Origin: Pinus tabuliformis
Lineage: Eukaryota; Streptophyta; Pinopsida; Pinales; Pinaceae
Direction of reading: 5' to 3'
Length of the DNA: 64,000 nucleotides
NCBI GenBank assembly: GCA_031772625.1
Contig: CM062816.1
Coordinates: 826,256,556 to 826,320,555 of the forward strand
The position numbers were made by a program, and so were the translations under genes. Positions 34,890-45,122 of the stretch are shown here, in pieces. How positions within the stretch are numbered: the first letter of the stretch is position 1; every line of letters starts with the position of its first letter. The notes beneath the pieces are model-generated. The model was not told the DNA's origin and searched no databases. It saw nothing but the letters and a program-made list of their open reading frames with translations.

Positions 34890-35436
34890 AATATTAGACC
34901 AATGAAGAGAAGTAGAGAAATGCATTACACTATTGCGAGGTCATTTTCAGAATGGGATATGGTTCCTCCTAGGCAAAAAAAGAAAGAGCTTAGGGCGAGA
35001 AGGAATCTCTTTCCTAGAAGTAAGCTACTTAGTTAGAAGCAGATTAAGTTGCATGTGAAAGGGAGCTCAAGAAAGATAAGCAGGTAGCAAGGATAGATTA
35101 CGATCTTAACCTTAAAAATAAGGAAGAAGAAAAAATATATATGGAGAAAGAGTAGAAAGGACAAGAAGAAGAAGAGATAATAAAATGAAGAAAGGAAGAA
35201 ACAAAAAGAAGCAAAAGCTAAGGCTGAAGAGAGGGCTCTCAAATCCAAATAAGAAACTCAAGGAATAGACATCAAAAAAGGTGTAGGTACAATGGATATT
35301 GAATAAGTTTAGCTAATAACACCCATAGGTGGTCACGTGCCAGTAAAATAAATGACCATCACTCCAACCGATGCAAGGAAAGTTGTTAACCTAGGTAGAT
35401 TTAGGTATGATCCTTCACTAAACATGATAGTGGTAT
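34890..35436 (+). pseudogene. FYMSSY-family ORF C-terminal fragment (Lys/Glu-rich part)
   Basis: The + strand is Lys/Glu/Arg-rich from about 35000 to 35240 like 30560-30960 of copy 2. It then reads a GTMDI-type segment and PIGGHVPVK, which parallels PTFVVGGHIFLSEMD in copy 2. Stops are frequent. The fragment abuts the LTR that begins at 35437, so it was the landing site of that element. Confidence 0.5.
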
Positions 35437-35626
35437 TGAAAATAGCAACAAGAAATGTTAAAAATAGCACTAAGAAAATCCTAATTTAATTTTTTCCTTG
35501 AATTAAATTGGGAATTAAATTGTAATTATAATTCTCATAGAAATCTTTAATAGTTAACTAAGTTAATTTGACATAGTTGACTCAGTTAATTCAAGTTGGG
35601 AGTCTATCTAGAGTCATGTAGAGTGG
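35437..35626 (+). repeat. 5' LTR of the non-autonomous element, first part
   Basis: Matches 45123-45300 of the 3' LTR. It breaks off at GTAGAGTGG, where the gypsy LTR begins with TGATCC. Confidence 0.9.
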
Positions 35627-37104
35627 TGATCCGAATTGGATCCTTAAACATTCTCTAAGTTTTCATAACTGTTTCAAATTATGTCAAGCTTCAAAATCTT
35701 ATGGATATCAAGCTTATCAGATATAACCTCTAACAATGGAAATTTGTGGTCAGCACGGAACAACGAGGACCCTCGGTCAAAGCGCGCAGACCATTGGTCC
35801 ATGGTGATCACGCACTGGCACAAATTGATAAACGGGAGGTCAAATCCAAAAATAGAGGCAGTTTCTGATACGCGATTAGCACTAAAGCAAGGCATCCCCC
35901 TCAGTGAAGGAAAGCCCCAAGTGCTCAGTCACGAGGAAAAGCATAAAACCGTACGGAAATCGCCGATTCCGTCAGAAGGCAGGTCCCGCGCTAAAACCGA
36001 CAGGATATCAGAAGGGCTTCAAGTGGTAAGCGGGTTCGACTGAGTCCCGCCCGATGCCATACACTGGGCAACACGCATCCAGCAGATGAGAGAGAAAATT
36101 GCTCACATCGCACGGGTAAAGTTCATGCTACTTACCCACCCAATATGGATGGAGACCGTAGGATCTGGAGGCTCCAAATCAACGACAGAGAAATGATCTG
36201 ATGGATGACTGGATTCGACGAGGAAATAGGCTGAGTCATATAAGATTTGAGGTCTGGCATGACCGCTGAGCTGGCAGAGGAATCAGTTTCGCGGGCAATC
36301 TTGGAGCAACGGAAATAATGACCGTTCAAAGAGAACTGACACTCAGTTTGTGAGGAAACAAGTGGCCACCTCTCTGTGAAGCATTACACAGTGATGATGA
36401 TGTAGAGTAGGGGAATTCCAGCGGGCAGAGGCAGGAGATCTAGAGAGCAGGGAAGTGGAAACGAATAGTCAGGGAGCAAATTGGCTTTAAGCCACTTACA
36501 GACAAAAAGTAAAGGCAGGTAGAAAAAGAGAAGCAGAAAGTCAAGAGTCAAGAAAGAAGTAAATTGCAGAGAACAAAGAAGCTGAGCTGACCTACAGACA
36601 AAGGCAACATCGAGTAGACAGAGACAGAGAGAGTTCGAGAGTCTGTGAGCTCCAGAGAAGGCTTGAGAGGTTCAAGCAACTCTTCTATGTATACCTGTCA
36701 GGTATTGAGTACCAAATTGGACTTATACCACTGAGACCAGTTGAGGTCGAGATTCAGTAAGGGGAGTCTGTGTACTCTAGAGATTTGGGGAATCCAAGTA
36801 CAATCCTACTGATTATCATCTGTTCCGTGAGACTCAATTTGAGCTCACTATTGTAAAATCTCTGCTTTAAGACACAATAGAAAGGCCACCACTGAAGGCT
36901 AGACTAGGAGACGTAGCCCAGGAGGATTGGGTGAACTCCTTATTAAGCTTGTTGTGTTTACTTTGTTTCTCTTACTGTTTCAATGTCTATGTATTTCGCT
37001 ATCTTATCGATCCGTTGCATAAAATAACATAGACACACCCCAGCACTTGAGTATGTAAAACCTTCATTATTTCTCTGAGGTCATCTACGAGTGATTTCAG
37101 ATCA
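35627..37104 (+). repeat. 5' LTR of nested gypsy element (1478 bp)
   Basis: Begins TGATCCGAATTGG and ends GATTTCAGATCA. It matches 41774-43265 throughout. GC content is higher than in neighbouring sequence. The promoter is not pinpointed. Confidence 0.95.
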
Positions 37105-37106
37105 AG

Positions 37107-37120
37107 TGGTATCAGAGCCC
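37107..37120 (+). promoter_or_regulatory. Primer binding site, initiator tRNA-Met type
   Basis: TGGTATCAGAGCCC lies two bases after the LTR. Its first 12 bases complement the 3' end of plant initiator tRNA-Met (the acceptor arm CTCTGATA plus CCA), the same tRNA encoded at 3040 and 48443. Confidence 0.93.
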
Positions 37121-37165
37121 TAGGTTGTTAAGGTTAGACAAGCTTGTGCCGGATTTTGTTGTTGA

Positions 37166-38240
37166 ATGCTAACTAGATCAAAGCTTAAATTAGGAGAAGG
37201 AGAGTTGGTCGAAACTACCCTGGAAATTGGAAGATTCTATCCTCAGAAGAAAATGTTAGAAGAAAGTCCCTTGGACCAGACCCCCAATTTATAGATAGTT
37301 TCCTGGCCAGGAGGTCCATGGTAGAGGAAATGTATAGGGACTTTATGAAACATAAAGATGAAGATTCATCGGGCTCCAAACAAGATAAAGGATAAGAAGA
37401 GTCTCTCCTCCGTGACCACTCCAAAGGCAAAGGGAAAGAAGAAAACTTTCTCACACCTCCTAATAGCCCTGAACATAAAAAGAAGACATCTTTGATTAAA
37501 TTAGATGTTAAATTTGACTTACCAATATATGAAGGAGAGTTGAATGCAAAGAAGCTGGATAATTGGATCAGACAAATTGATGTTTATTGTAGAGTGCAGA
37601 GTATCGACTCATACAAGAGTAAGATTCAGCTGGCTAGCCTACGCCTCGGAGGCACTGCCTTGGTATGGTGGGAAGGCAGGACACAAGATGGCATGAAGAA
37701 ACATGGTAAGATTCTTTCTGTCTGGAGTGAATTTGTTTCTGCAATAAAAAAGCAGTTCTATCCAATAGCTTACATGCAGCAAGCCATGGTGAGCTGGAAA
37801 ATTCTTTGCCAATTGAAAGGGAAAAGTGTACAAGGTTACACCCAAGAATTTAGGAAAAGAGCTTTGATTCTAGGAATTTCTTTAGACTCACCTAAGACTC
37901 TATTGAAGTACATAGGTGGTCTACACAGCTACATGAGGCACATTATCCTCATGTTTAATCCCACTAGTATAGATGAGGTATCTATTCAAGCTACACATCT
38001 AGAAGCTGAAAGAATGGGAACCCAGAAGTTGGGGGATCATCCAAGCCCATTGCAAGTAAGAATAAGGAGAAAAGAAAACAGAAATGGAAAGAGAGGAAGG
38101 CCAACACTGCATAGAAAATAAAGTCTTCATGCACTCACTGTAAGAAGGATGGGCATGATGATGAGCACTGTTGGATCCGGTATCCGGAGCTGAGACCTAA
38201 GAAGTTTGAGGGCAAGAAGAAGAAGACTGCTGCAACTATT
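37166..38240 (+). pseudogene. gag: gag of nested gypsy element
   Basis: The likely start is the ATG at 37166 (MLTRSKLKLGEG), followed by a stop and frameshift near 37290. The main open part is 37492-38121. It contains the retrotransposon Gag domain: DNWIRQIDVYC, LRLGGTALVWWEGR, FVSAIKKQFYP and VQGYTQEFRK. Another shift near 38100 leads to CTHCKKDGHDDEHC (38136-38177), a complete CX2CX4HX4C zinc knuckle for nucleic-acid binding, and a Lys-rich tail. Gag would form the virus-like particle in the cytoplasm. Two frameshifts and two or three stops show that this copy is inactive. Confidence 0.9.
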
Positions 38241-38795
38241 CAGAAAGATTTGGGTTTGGACTCAGGAGATGAAACAACCATTGTAGCCACAGGTATAAAA
38301 GGTAAAAATTCTGAAGCATCTACTAGTAATTCTGCACAATCTACTAATAATGAAGAAAATGAGAGAAAAAGACATGAGCTTTTCCATATTCGAGTTATTT
38401 CCAAGCATCAAAAGATTGATACTTTGTTTGATAGTGGCTCACAAGTAAATTTAATTTCTGAAGCAATTGTAAAGAAGTTGGGATTACTGACTACACCTCA
38501 CAAGAAACCATACCCATTAGGTTGGTTAAGTGATAAAGCACAACTACAAGTGACTAGACAATGTAAACTTGAGTTTTCTTTTGGTTCAACATTTGTAGAT
38601 GAGGTTGAGTTAGATATAGTTCCTTTGGATATATGTGGAATTGTTTTAGGAAGTCCCTACTTGTATGATAGAAAAGCTATTTTCTATAGAGCTGAGAACA
38701 AGTATCTCCTCGTTAAAGATGGAATCGAATATATTGTAAGAGCTCATAAGCTCAAGAATAATTATACTCTCATAAACTCAGGGCAGATGAAATGA
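38241..38795 (+). CDS. Aspartic protease part of gypsy pol (open segment)
   Basis: A segment of about 180 codons is open from at least 38250 to the stop at 38795. The active-site motif is FDSGSQVNLIS (around 38427), and LGSPYLYDRKA fits the later flap and second conserved region (ILGxPWL-type) of retropepsins. It would cut the Gag-Pol polyprotein. The region before the motif is Ser/Thr/Asn/Glu-rich linker. It continues from the zinc knuckle in the same frame, and a stop at 38793 separates it from the RT segment in what should be one polyprotein. Confidence 0.88.
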   Translation, partial: QKDLGLDSGDETTIVATGIKGKNSEASTSNSAQSTNNEENERKRHELFHIRVISKHQKIDTLFDSGSQVNLISEAIVKKLGLLTTPHKKPYPLGWLSDKAQLQVTRQCKLEFSFGSTFVDEVELDIVPLDICGIVLGSPYLYDRKAIFYRAENKYLLVKDGIEYIVRAHKLKNNYTLINSGQMK

Positions 38796-38825
38796 ATTGT
38801 AAATTCATGCAAACAATTTTTACTG

Positions 38826-39842
38826 ATGGTTGTAAAGGAAAAGAAACCTGATAAAACCAATGTATTTGAGGGTTGTGATGCTAAACAACAAGCTGATTTA
38901 GAAAAAGTTGTTTCAGAATATGATATCTTGTTTCAAGAACCTAAAGGTCTGCCACCCAAAAAGGAAATAGTGCATGATATTAATTTGCAGCAAGATGCTC
39001 CATTTCCTAACATCAGAATGTACAGGTTGTCCGCTTTAGAGAATGCAGAAATTAAGAAGGAGGTGCAAGAGTTGCTCGAGAAGGGGATCATCAGACCTAG
39101 AACATCACCATGTGGGTCTCCAATCGTTTTGATGAAAAAGAAATATGGCTTGTGGAGAATGTGCATTGATTACCAAGCACTAAATAAGACAACAATCAAA
39201 AATCATTATCCCCTTCCTCGCATAGATGATCTATTAGATCAGTTAAAGGAAGCTGTTTATTTTTCCAAGTTAGACTTGCATAGTGGATATCATCAAGTCA
39301 GAGTTGCAGAACAAGATGCATGGAAGACTGCTTTCAAAACAAAGCAGGGATTGTATGAGTGGTTGGTTATTCCTTTTGGCTTAACTAATGCTCTTGCTAC
39401 TTTCATGAGAATAATGAATGATGTACTCATACCTTTTCTTGATGATTTTGTTATTATATATCTGGATGACATTCTTATATTTAGCAAAACGTGGGAAGAG
39501 CATTTAAATCATGTTAATCAAACACTAGATGTTTTGAAAAGAGAAAAATTTTATGCTAAACTCTCAAAATGTGAATTTGGAAAAAAATCTTTGAATTATT
39601 TGGGAGATATAGTAGGGGGTGGTGAATTGAAGATAGATCCCTCTAAGGTGGTAGTCATTGTAAACTGGCCTAAACCCAAATCTGCTATAGAAGTTAGAAG
39701 CTTCTTAGGAGCAGCACAATATTGGAGAAATTTCATTTCTAACTTTTCCTTAATTGCAGCTCCCTTACATGCTTTAACAGGATTGAACAAGGTGTTTCAG
39801 TGGGGAGGCAAACAGCAGAAAGCCTTCAACACCTTGAAATAA
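38826..39842 (+). CDS. Reverse transcriptase of nested gypsy element (open segment)
   Basis: An open frame of 338 codons encodes an apparently complete RT domain. RPRTSPCGSPIVLMKKK and the RMCIDYQALNK finger motif are at residues 91-121. YFSKLDLHSGYHQVRV holds catalytic Asp150, and PFGLTNA is at 183-189. IIYLDDILIFS has the YLDD box at 212-215. The connection segment reads CEFGKKSLNYLGDIV and SFLGAAQYWRNF. All three catalytic aspartates are present. PFGLTNALATF carries Leu where Pro is usual. The stop at 39840 (TAA in LK-x-KI) replaces an expected Gln and cuts off RNase H. Confidence 0.93.
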   Translation: MVVKEKKPDKTNVFEGCDAKQQADLEKVVSEYDILFQEPKGLPPKKEIVHDINLQQDAPFPNIRMYRLSALENAEIKKEVQELLEKGIIRPRTSPCGSPIVLMKKKYGLWRMCIDYQALNKTTIKNHYPLPRIDDLLDQLKEAVYFSKLDLHSGYHQVRVAEQDAWKTAFKTKQGLYEWLVIPFGLTNALATFMRIMNDVLIPFLDDFVIIYLDDILIFSKTWEEHLNHVNQTLDVLKREKFYAKLSKCEFGKKSLNYLGDIVGGGELKIDPSKVVVIVNWPKPKSAIEVRSFLGAAQYWRNFISNFSLIAAPLHALTGLNKVFQWGGKQQKAFNTLK

Positions 39843-40360
39843 AAGATTAGTACAACACCAGTACTAGCACTGCCCGATCTTCAAAGACCATTTGAGATCC
39901 AAATGGATGCCAGTGACTATGCCATGGGAGCAGTGTTGATACGGCACGGTAAACCCATATGTTATCATTATGAGACATTTAATTTTGCAGTAGTTAACTA
40001 TCCCACATATGATAAAGAATTGTATGCATGATTACAAAGTGTGAAAAAGTGGAAACATTACTTAATGGGCAAAGAGACAGTTATACATATTGATCATCAA
40101 CCACTTCAATATCTACACTCCCAAACTAAGTTGCAACAATCAAGACACTATAAATGGATGGGTTTTCTACAACAGTTTCATTTAGTTATCAGATATAAAA
40201 AGGGCATACACAATAAAGTTGTAGATATGTTATCTAAACCAATTATAAATGCATCTACTATACTTAAGCATAACTCAGTATTGCATGAGAGCTACATTGA
40301 ACAATATGCTCAAGATATATATTTTGAAGATGTATATGCAACTTTAAGTCAAAGCAAATG
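39843..40360 (+). pseudogene. RNase H domain of nested gypsy element
   Basis: Continues in frame after the stop at 39840. FEIQMDASDYAMGAVL gives the first RNase H Asp, YDKELYA the Glu, and HIDHQPLQYL the second Asp. A TGA at about 40029 interrupts it. The tail LVIRYKKGIHNKVVDMLSK is the usual end of gypsy RNase H (N-x-VADALS), with VVD for VAD. It degrades the RNA strand during replication. Confidence 0.9.
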
Positions 40361-41575
40361 AGTAGAAGAATTGGATTATCACATTAAGGACCAAGTATTG
40401 CATCATTATGGGAAGCTATGCATTCAAAAAACTGAAAGAGTAAAGACAATTCGAGAAGCACACACTTCTCTAATATCAGGTCACTTTGGGGTAAGTAAAA
40501 CAGTTGCACAACTGCAAAGATTTTGTTATTGGCCAAAAATGAATGAGATAGTTTCTCGATATGTAAGAGGGTGTACCATGTGTGCTAAAAGCAAGCCCAA
40601 CAATAGAAAACTAGGGTTGTACACTTCACTACCAGTTCCTTCTCATCCTTGGGAAAGTGTTTCCATGGACTTTGTTGGAGGACTGCCTAAATCTAGGAAT
40701 GGTCATGACTATTTATATGTTGTTGTGGATAGGTTCAACAAAATGTGTATTTTGATACCTTGTAATAAACAGATTACAGCTAAACAAACTGCAAAATTGT
40801 TCTTTCAGCATGTATGGGTTAATTTTGGATTACCCACTTCCATTGTATCTGAGTGAGATTCCCGATTTGTTGGGAAGTTTTGGTTGAGTCTGTGGGAACT
40901 GATGGACACCAAACTGAAGAAAAGCATAGCCTTTCATCCACAAACAAATGGCCAGACAGAAGTGGTCAACGGGACAGTGATCCAGTCGTTTAGAGGCTAT
41001 TGTAGCAAGCATCCCAAACTTTGGGATGAACATTTGTGTTATGTGCAACATGCTTACAACCGAGCAAAACATTCTTCTACATAGAGATCTCCTTTAGAGA
41101 CCTGTTTTGGTTTCACACCAAGGTCTCCCTTACATTTTGTCTTTGGTAAAGACATAGCAGTTGATGGACATAGTGATGTGGACAAAGCAACCAAGTCCAT
41201 TGAACAAATCCAAGAGATTCACCAGGTAGTATAGGAACAGCTGGAAAAGAGCCAAGCCAAATACAAGGCAAGACATGACAAGCATCGGATGGAGCATAGT
41301 TTCCAAGTTGGTGATCAAGTTTGGTTGTATATCAGTAAAGATAAAAAGGTGAAGGTAAAAAGCTAAAGCCAATAAAGTATGGACCTTTCAAGATACTTGA
41401 GAAAATTGGTGAGAATGCTTTTCGCCTTGATTTACCAGCTTACATGCACATATACTCAATCGTTAATGCAGACAGCTTGAGACTATTTGAACCTTCATTA
41501 ATTGAAGATCCCGAAGAGCAGAGTCAATTGCCTTCTGTTGATGATCTGTTACCTGAATATCTCAATGAATTGTAA
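40361..41575 (+). pseudogene. Integrase of nested gypsy element with chromodomain-like tail
   Basis: An HHCC zinc-binding domain is complete (H-x-SLISGHFG ... CTMCAK, 40461-40590). The core has its first Asp in SMDFVGG. The second is at IVSE-stop-DSRF (40840-40868), where Glu stands for the expected Asp and an Arg codon has become TGA. The Glu is in NGQTEVVNG (40950). The C-terminal part has HRMEHSFQVGDQVWL and, after a frameshift near 41365, decayed DPEEQSQLP. Further stops lie at about 41083 and 41233 at Gln positions. After 41577 a segment reading VRTTRRGDVEYLRIGLRGSKP resembles a chromodomain without its aromatic cage, suggesting a chromovirus. Confidence 0.88.
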
Positions 41576-41589
41576 GAAGACACAGTTCT

Positions 41590-41728
41590 GGACAGGAAGG
41601 TGAGGACGACGCGTAGGGGAGATGTTGAATACCTCAGGATTGGACTCCGGGGTTCAAAGCCAAGTAGTGCAAAGTGGATAGAGATGGGACAAGTGAGACA
41701 GTTATACCCTCACTTAGTCGATGCTTGA
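41590..41728 (+). pseudogene. Chromodomain-like C-terminal segment
   Basis: The text RRGDVEYLRIGLRG, SSAKWIEMGQVRQLYPHLV ends at the TGA near 41728. The spacing of the YL-x-x-W/G-x-G, the A-x-W and the final helix follows the chromodomain of plant chromoviruses, but canonical aromatic residues are missing. Chromodomains guide integration to marked chromatin. It lies in frame after a stop at 41573 or is a separate remnant. Confidence 0.5.
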
Positions 41729-41760
41729 AAACCAACTTTTGGTGGTCCAAAAGCTTTTTC

Positions 41761-41773
41761 AGTGGGAAGGTCG
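41761..41773 (+). promoter_or_regulatory. Polypurine tract of nested gypsy element
   Basis: AGTGGGAAGG followed by TCG directly precedes the 3' LTR start TGATCC at 41774. It would prime plus-strand synthesis. Confidence 0.8.
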
Positions 41774-43265
41774 TGATCCAAATTGGATCCTTAAACATTC
41801 TCTAAGTTTTCATGACTGTTTCAAATTATGTCAAGCTTCAAAATCTTATGGATATTGAGCTTATCAGAAATAACCTCTAAACAATGGAAATTTGTGGTCA
41901 GCACAGAACAACGAGGACCCTCGGTCAAAGCGCGCAGACCGTTGGCCCATGGTGACTGCGCATTGGCACAAATTGACAAATGGGAGGTCAAATCCAAAAA
42001 CAAAGGCAGTTTCTGATACGCGATTATCACGTATCACAGGGCGTCCCCCTCAATGAAGGAAAGCCCCAAGCGCTCGGTCACGAGGAAAAGCATAAAACTG
42101 TATGGAAATCGCCGATTCCGTCAAAAGGCAGGTCCCATGCTAAAACCAGCAGGATATCGGAAGGGATTCAAGCGGTAAGCGGGTTCGACTGAGTCCCGCC
42201 TGATGCCATACACTGGACGATACGCGTTAAGCGAATGAGAGAGAAAACCGCTCACATCACGTGGGTAAAGGTCATGCTACTTACCCGCCCGATATGTACA
42301 AAGACCGTAGGATCTGGAGGCTCCAGCTCAATGGTGGAGAAATGATTTGATGGATGACCGGATTCGATGGTGAAATAGGCTGAGTCATATAAGATTTGAG
42401 GTCCAGCATGACCGCTGAGCTGGCAGAGGAATCAATTTCACGGGAAATCTTGGAGCAATGGAAATAACGACCGTTCAAAGAGAACTGACACTTAGTTCGT
42501 GAGGAAACAAGTGGACACCTCTCTACGAAGCGTTACACAGTGATGATGACGTAGAGCAGGGGAATTCCAATGGGCAGAGTCAGGAGATCCAGAGAGCTAG
42601 GAAGCGGAAACGAACAGTCAGGGAGCAGATTGGCTTTAAGCCATGAATAGACAAAAAGAAAAGGCATGCAGAGAAAGAGAAGCAGAAAGTTGAGAGGCAA
42701 GAAAGAAGTAAATTGCAAAGAACAAAGAATCCGAGCTAACCTACAGACAAAGGCAGCATCGTGCAGACAAAGACAAAGAGAGTCCAAGAATCTGTGAACT
42801 CCAGAGAAGGCTTGATAGGTTCAAGCAACTCTTCTATCTATACCTGTCAGATATTGAGTACCAAATTGGACTTATACCACTGAGACCAGTTGAGGTTGAG
42901 ATTCAGTAAGGGGAATCTTTGTACTCTAGAGACTTGGGGAATCCAAGTACAATCCTACTGATCATCATCTGTTCCATGAGTCTCAATTTGAGCTCACTAT
43001 TGTAAAAACTCTACTTTAAGACACAATAGAAGGCCACCACTGAAGGCTGGACCAGGAGACGTAGCCCAGGAGGATTGGGTGAACTCCTTATTAAGCTTGT
43101 TGTGTTTTATTTGTTTGGTTACTGTGTTTCTCTTACTATTTTAGTGTTTGTGTATTTCGCAATCTTATCGATCCATTGCCTAAAATAACATAGGCACGCC
43201 CCAACACTTGAGTCTGTAATACCTTCATTATTTCTCTGAGGTCATCTACGGGTGATTTCAGATCA
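41774..43265 (+). repeat. 3' LTR of nested gypsy element (1492 bp)
   Basis: Begins TGATCCAAATTGG and ends GATTTCAGATCA. Matches 35627-37104 with scattered, mostly transition-type differences. Confidence 0.95.
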
Positions 43266-44033
43266 GGTCCTAAATTTTAGGGGCCCAGGTTGAATTCTTT
43301 TGAGTTGTAATTATTTAATTCAGTTTAACTAAGTTAAATTCAGTTAAACTAGTTCCAACTGATGGAGGAATTAGTGGGAGATCCAGTAGTGGGGAGTAAC
43401 CAATACTGGTCAAACAATAACTGAATATTCACTCATAATTAACTCATACATGTCATATCATAGAAAGGCCCAGTTGAGATTGGATTTCAGAGGCAGTGTG
43501 CTATTAATTGTAAAATATTCTAAATTAAACAAATGGTGTGTGCAATTAGACGAAGGCCTAAAATAAATCATTCCTTAATTAGAAAACTCACTAATTTTGT
43601 CTATTTGAATTTCCTTTAAAAGGAGGAATGAAGGAACAATTTTATTCATTGTTTTGGTGAGCACGAGTTGGTGAGACCAAGCAATAGGAAGCACAAGTTT
43701 GTGTGTGGAGCTTGTGAGAAAAAGGTGTGCCAAGAGAAACTTGTGCACAAGTTGGTAGTGAGATAGATAGAGATAGTGCAGAGGTTTCTCAGGCTTGAGA
43801 AAAGCATTGTAATCTTCTCATATTTTCTAATTAATGCAATATACAAATAGCAGGGGTTTTTAGTTGTGGATTTCCCCAAAAAATTATTGTGTTATGTGTA
43901 ATTGAATTCTTTCTCTTTTATGCTTCATGATTTCATCAATCAATTATTGTTTCCGTTGATGAGTATAGTAGATTCAAGTCAATTGTTTTATCATATCACA
44001 ATCTGCAGTTTGAATCTACAAGGAATTTCTACA
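43266..44033 (+). repeat. 5' LTR of the non-autonomous element, second part
   Basis: Resumes at GGTCCTAAATTTT, matching 45301 onwards, and ends TTCTACA at 44033. It lacks the extra TTCAGTTTAACTGAATTAAA-type units that the 3' LTR has near 45350-45400. Confidence 0.92.
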
Positions 44034-44045
44034 TGGTACCATAGC
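44034..44045 (+). promoter_or_regulatory. Primer binding site of the non-autonomous element (degenerate iMet type)
   Basis: TGGTACCATAGC follows the LTR directly and differs from TGGTATCAGAGC at three positions. TGGTATCAAAGC, closer to consensus, occurs again at 44103 within short repeats of the same junction. Confidence 0.7.
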
Positions 44046-45122
44046 TAGATTTGTATAAATTTCTACATGGTATCGAAGCTAGATTTGTAGAAATTTCTAC
44101 TTGGTATCAAAGCTGAAATTACACTAGAAGAGAAGAATTCGAATTTTTCCTTCCATATTGATGGATCTCTAGTTCAGGGTAGTTCCAGAAGACACTATGT
44201 GCATACATCTTAATGGAGCTAGAAGGCTGCCAGTGGGCACATGAACGAGCTAATGTTTAGTGACACAAAAAGGAGTTGTGATCATTGATATTGGTAGATT
44301 GAGGAGAAGCGAGATTTCCCATAGGAAGATTGAAACCTAGAGGGAGTTTAGTTTCAAAGGGAGCAACCCTATGGAAGCTAGTACTTTAGGATATGGGGAG
44401 ATTAGGCTCATTTATTGCAGTGGTTGTAGTAGCAATGCGAAAGCAGCAGCAACAACAATATGAGTAGATCAGATTTAGCTCATGCATGCAAAGCCTTGAG
44501 GAGAAAGGAAAAGGTTAGAGACTTAGTGGTTGAGAGGGAGCATGAATTACCTCTCAAAATGTAGTCTCAGATGCAACATCAGAAGAAGCCTCAAAAGTAG
44601 CCTCAGCAAGTTATGGAGCAGCCACAATTGGAGAAGCAGAGAGGAGACCGAGTGGATACATACAATCAAGAAGATACCTCTAGTAGGGGGGAATTTCGAG
44701 CCAAGTGGGGAGAAGGAGAACATGCAGCCATACCTGCAGGTGTGAGGTGGGCCGATATGAAATGTTAGTCCAAGAGTTTCAGAAATTGGGCAGGATCCAT
44801 TGAGGTGTTTTTGTCTCATGGATCATTACCTTGCTACAGGGGCCCATAGTGTTCAGTAGAAAGAGGATCAATGTCAGTTAGATACTAAGGAGTGCAGAGA
44901 AGTGTTGAAAGAAGAGCAGGAGGCTCAGTAGCAGAGTCAACAACAAAATAATTTTCCTAGTAGACAATTGCATACACAATTGATTCAGTTTATTTTGTTT
45001 GGATGCTTTTCAGTTGCAGATGTTGTAGTAGCAACAACAACAATGACAAGTGTTTCATTCAGAACATTCCAAAGGTATTGGATCTCGATAGATGTGAATT
45101 CCTTTCTTCTTGAGAGGGAGCG
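44046..45122 (+). mobile_element. Interior of the non-autonomous LTR element
   Basis: About 1.08 kb, without RT, integrase or protease. It is rich in AGAAG, CAGCAGCAACAACAA and similar purine-rich words; in + frames it gives Gln/Glu-rich, stop-broken text such as EEQEAQ and KSQQQNN. A gag remnant is possible but no Gag motif is seen. It ends in the polypurine tract TTGAGAGGGAGCG (45110-45122). Such elements move with enzymes supplied by others. Confidence 0.6.

Larger units (their letters stand above)
35627..43265 (+). mobile_element. Full-length Ty3/gypsy element (chromovirus-like), nested
   Basis: Both LTRs, primer site, gag, protease, RT, RNase H, integrase and polypurine tract are present in the canonical Ty3/gypsy order, over 7.6 kb. 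The first about 225 bp of the two LTRs differ by about 14 substitutions and one indel by eye, so the insertion is not recent. The coding region has several stops and frameshifts. Flanks are AGTGG and GGTCC, with no exact 5-bp target duplication; only the GG is shared with the empty site. Confidence 0.95.

Noticed and set aside
35622-43270. Clean 5-bp target duplication for the nested gypsy element
   Set aside because: Flanks are AGTGG and GGTCC; only GG is shared, so no duplication is claimed.
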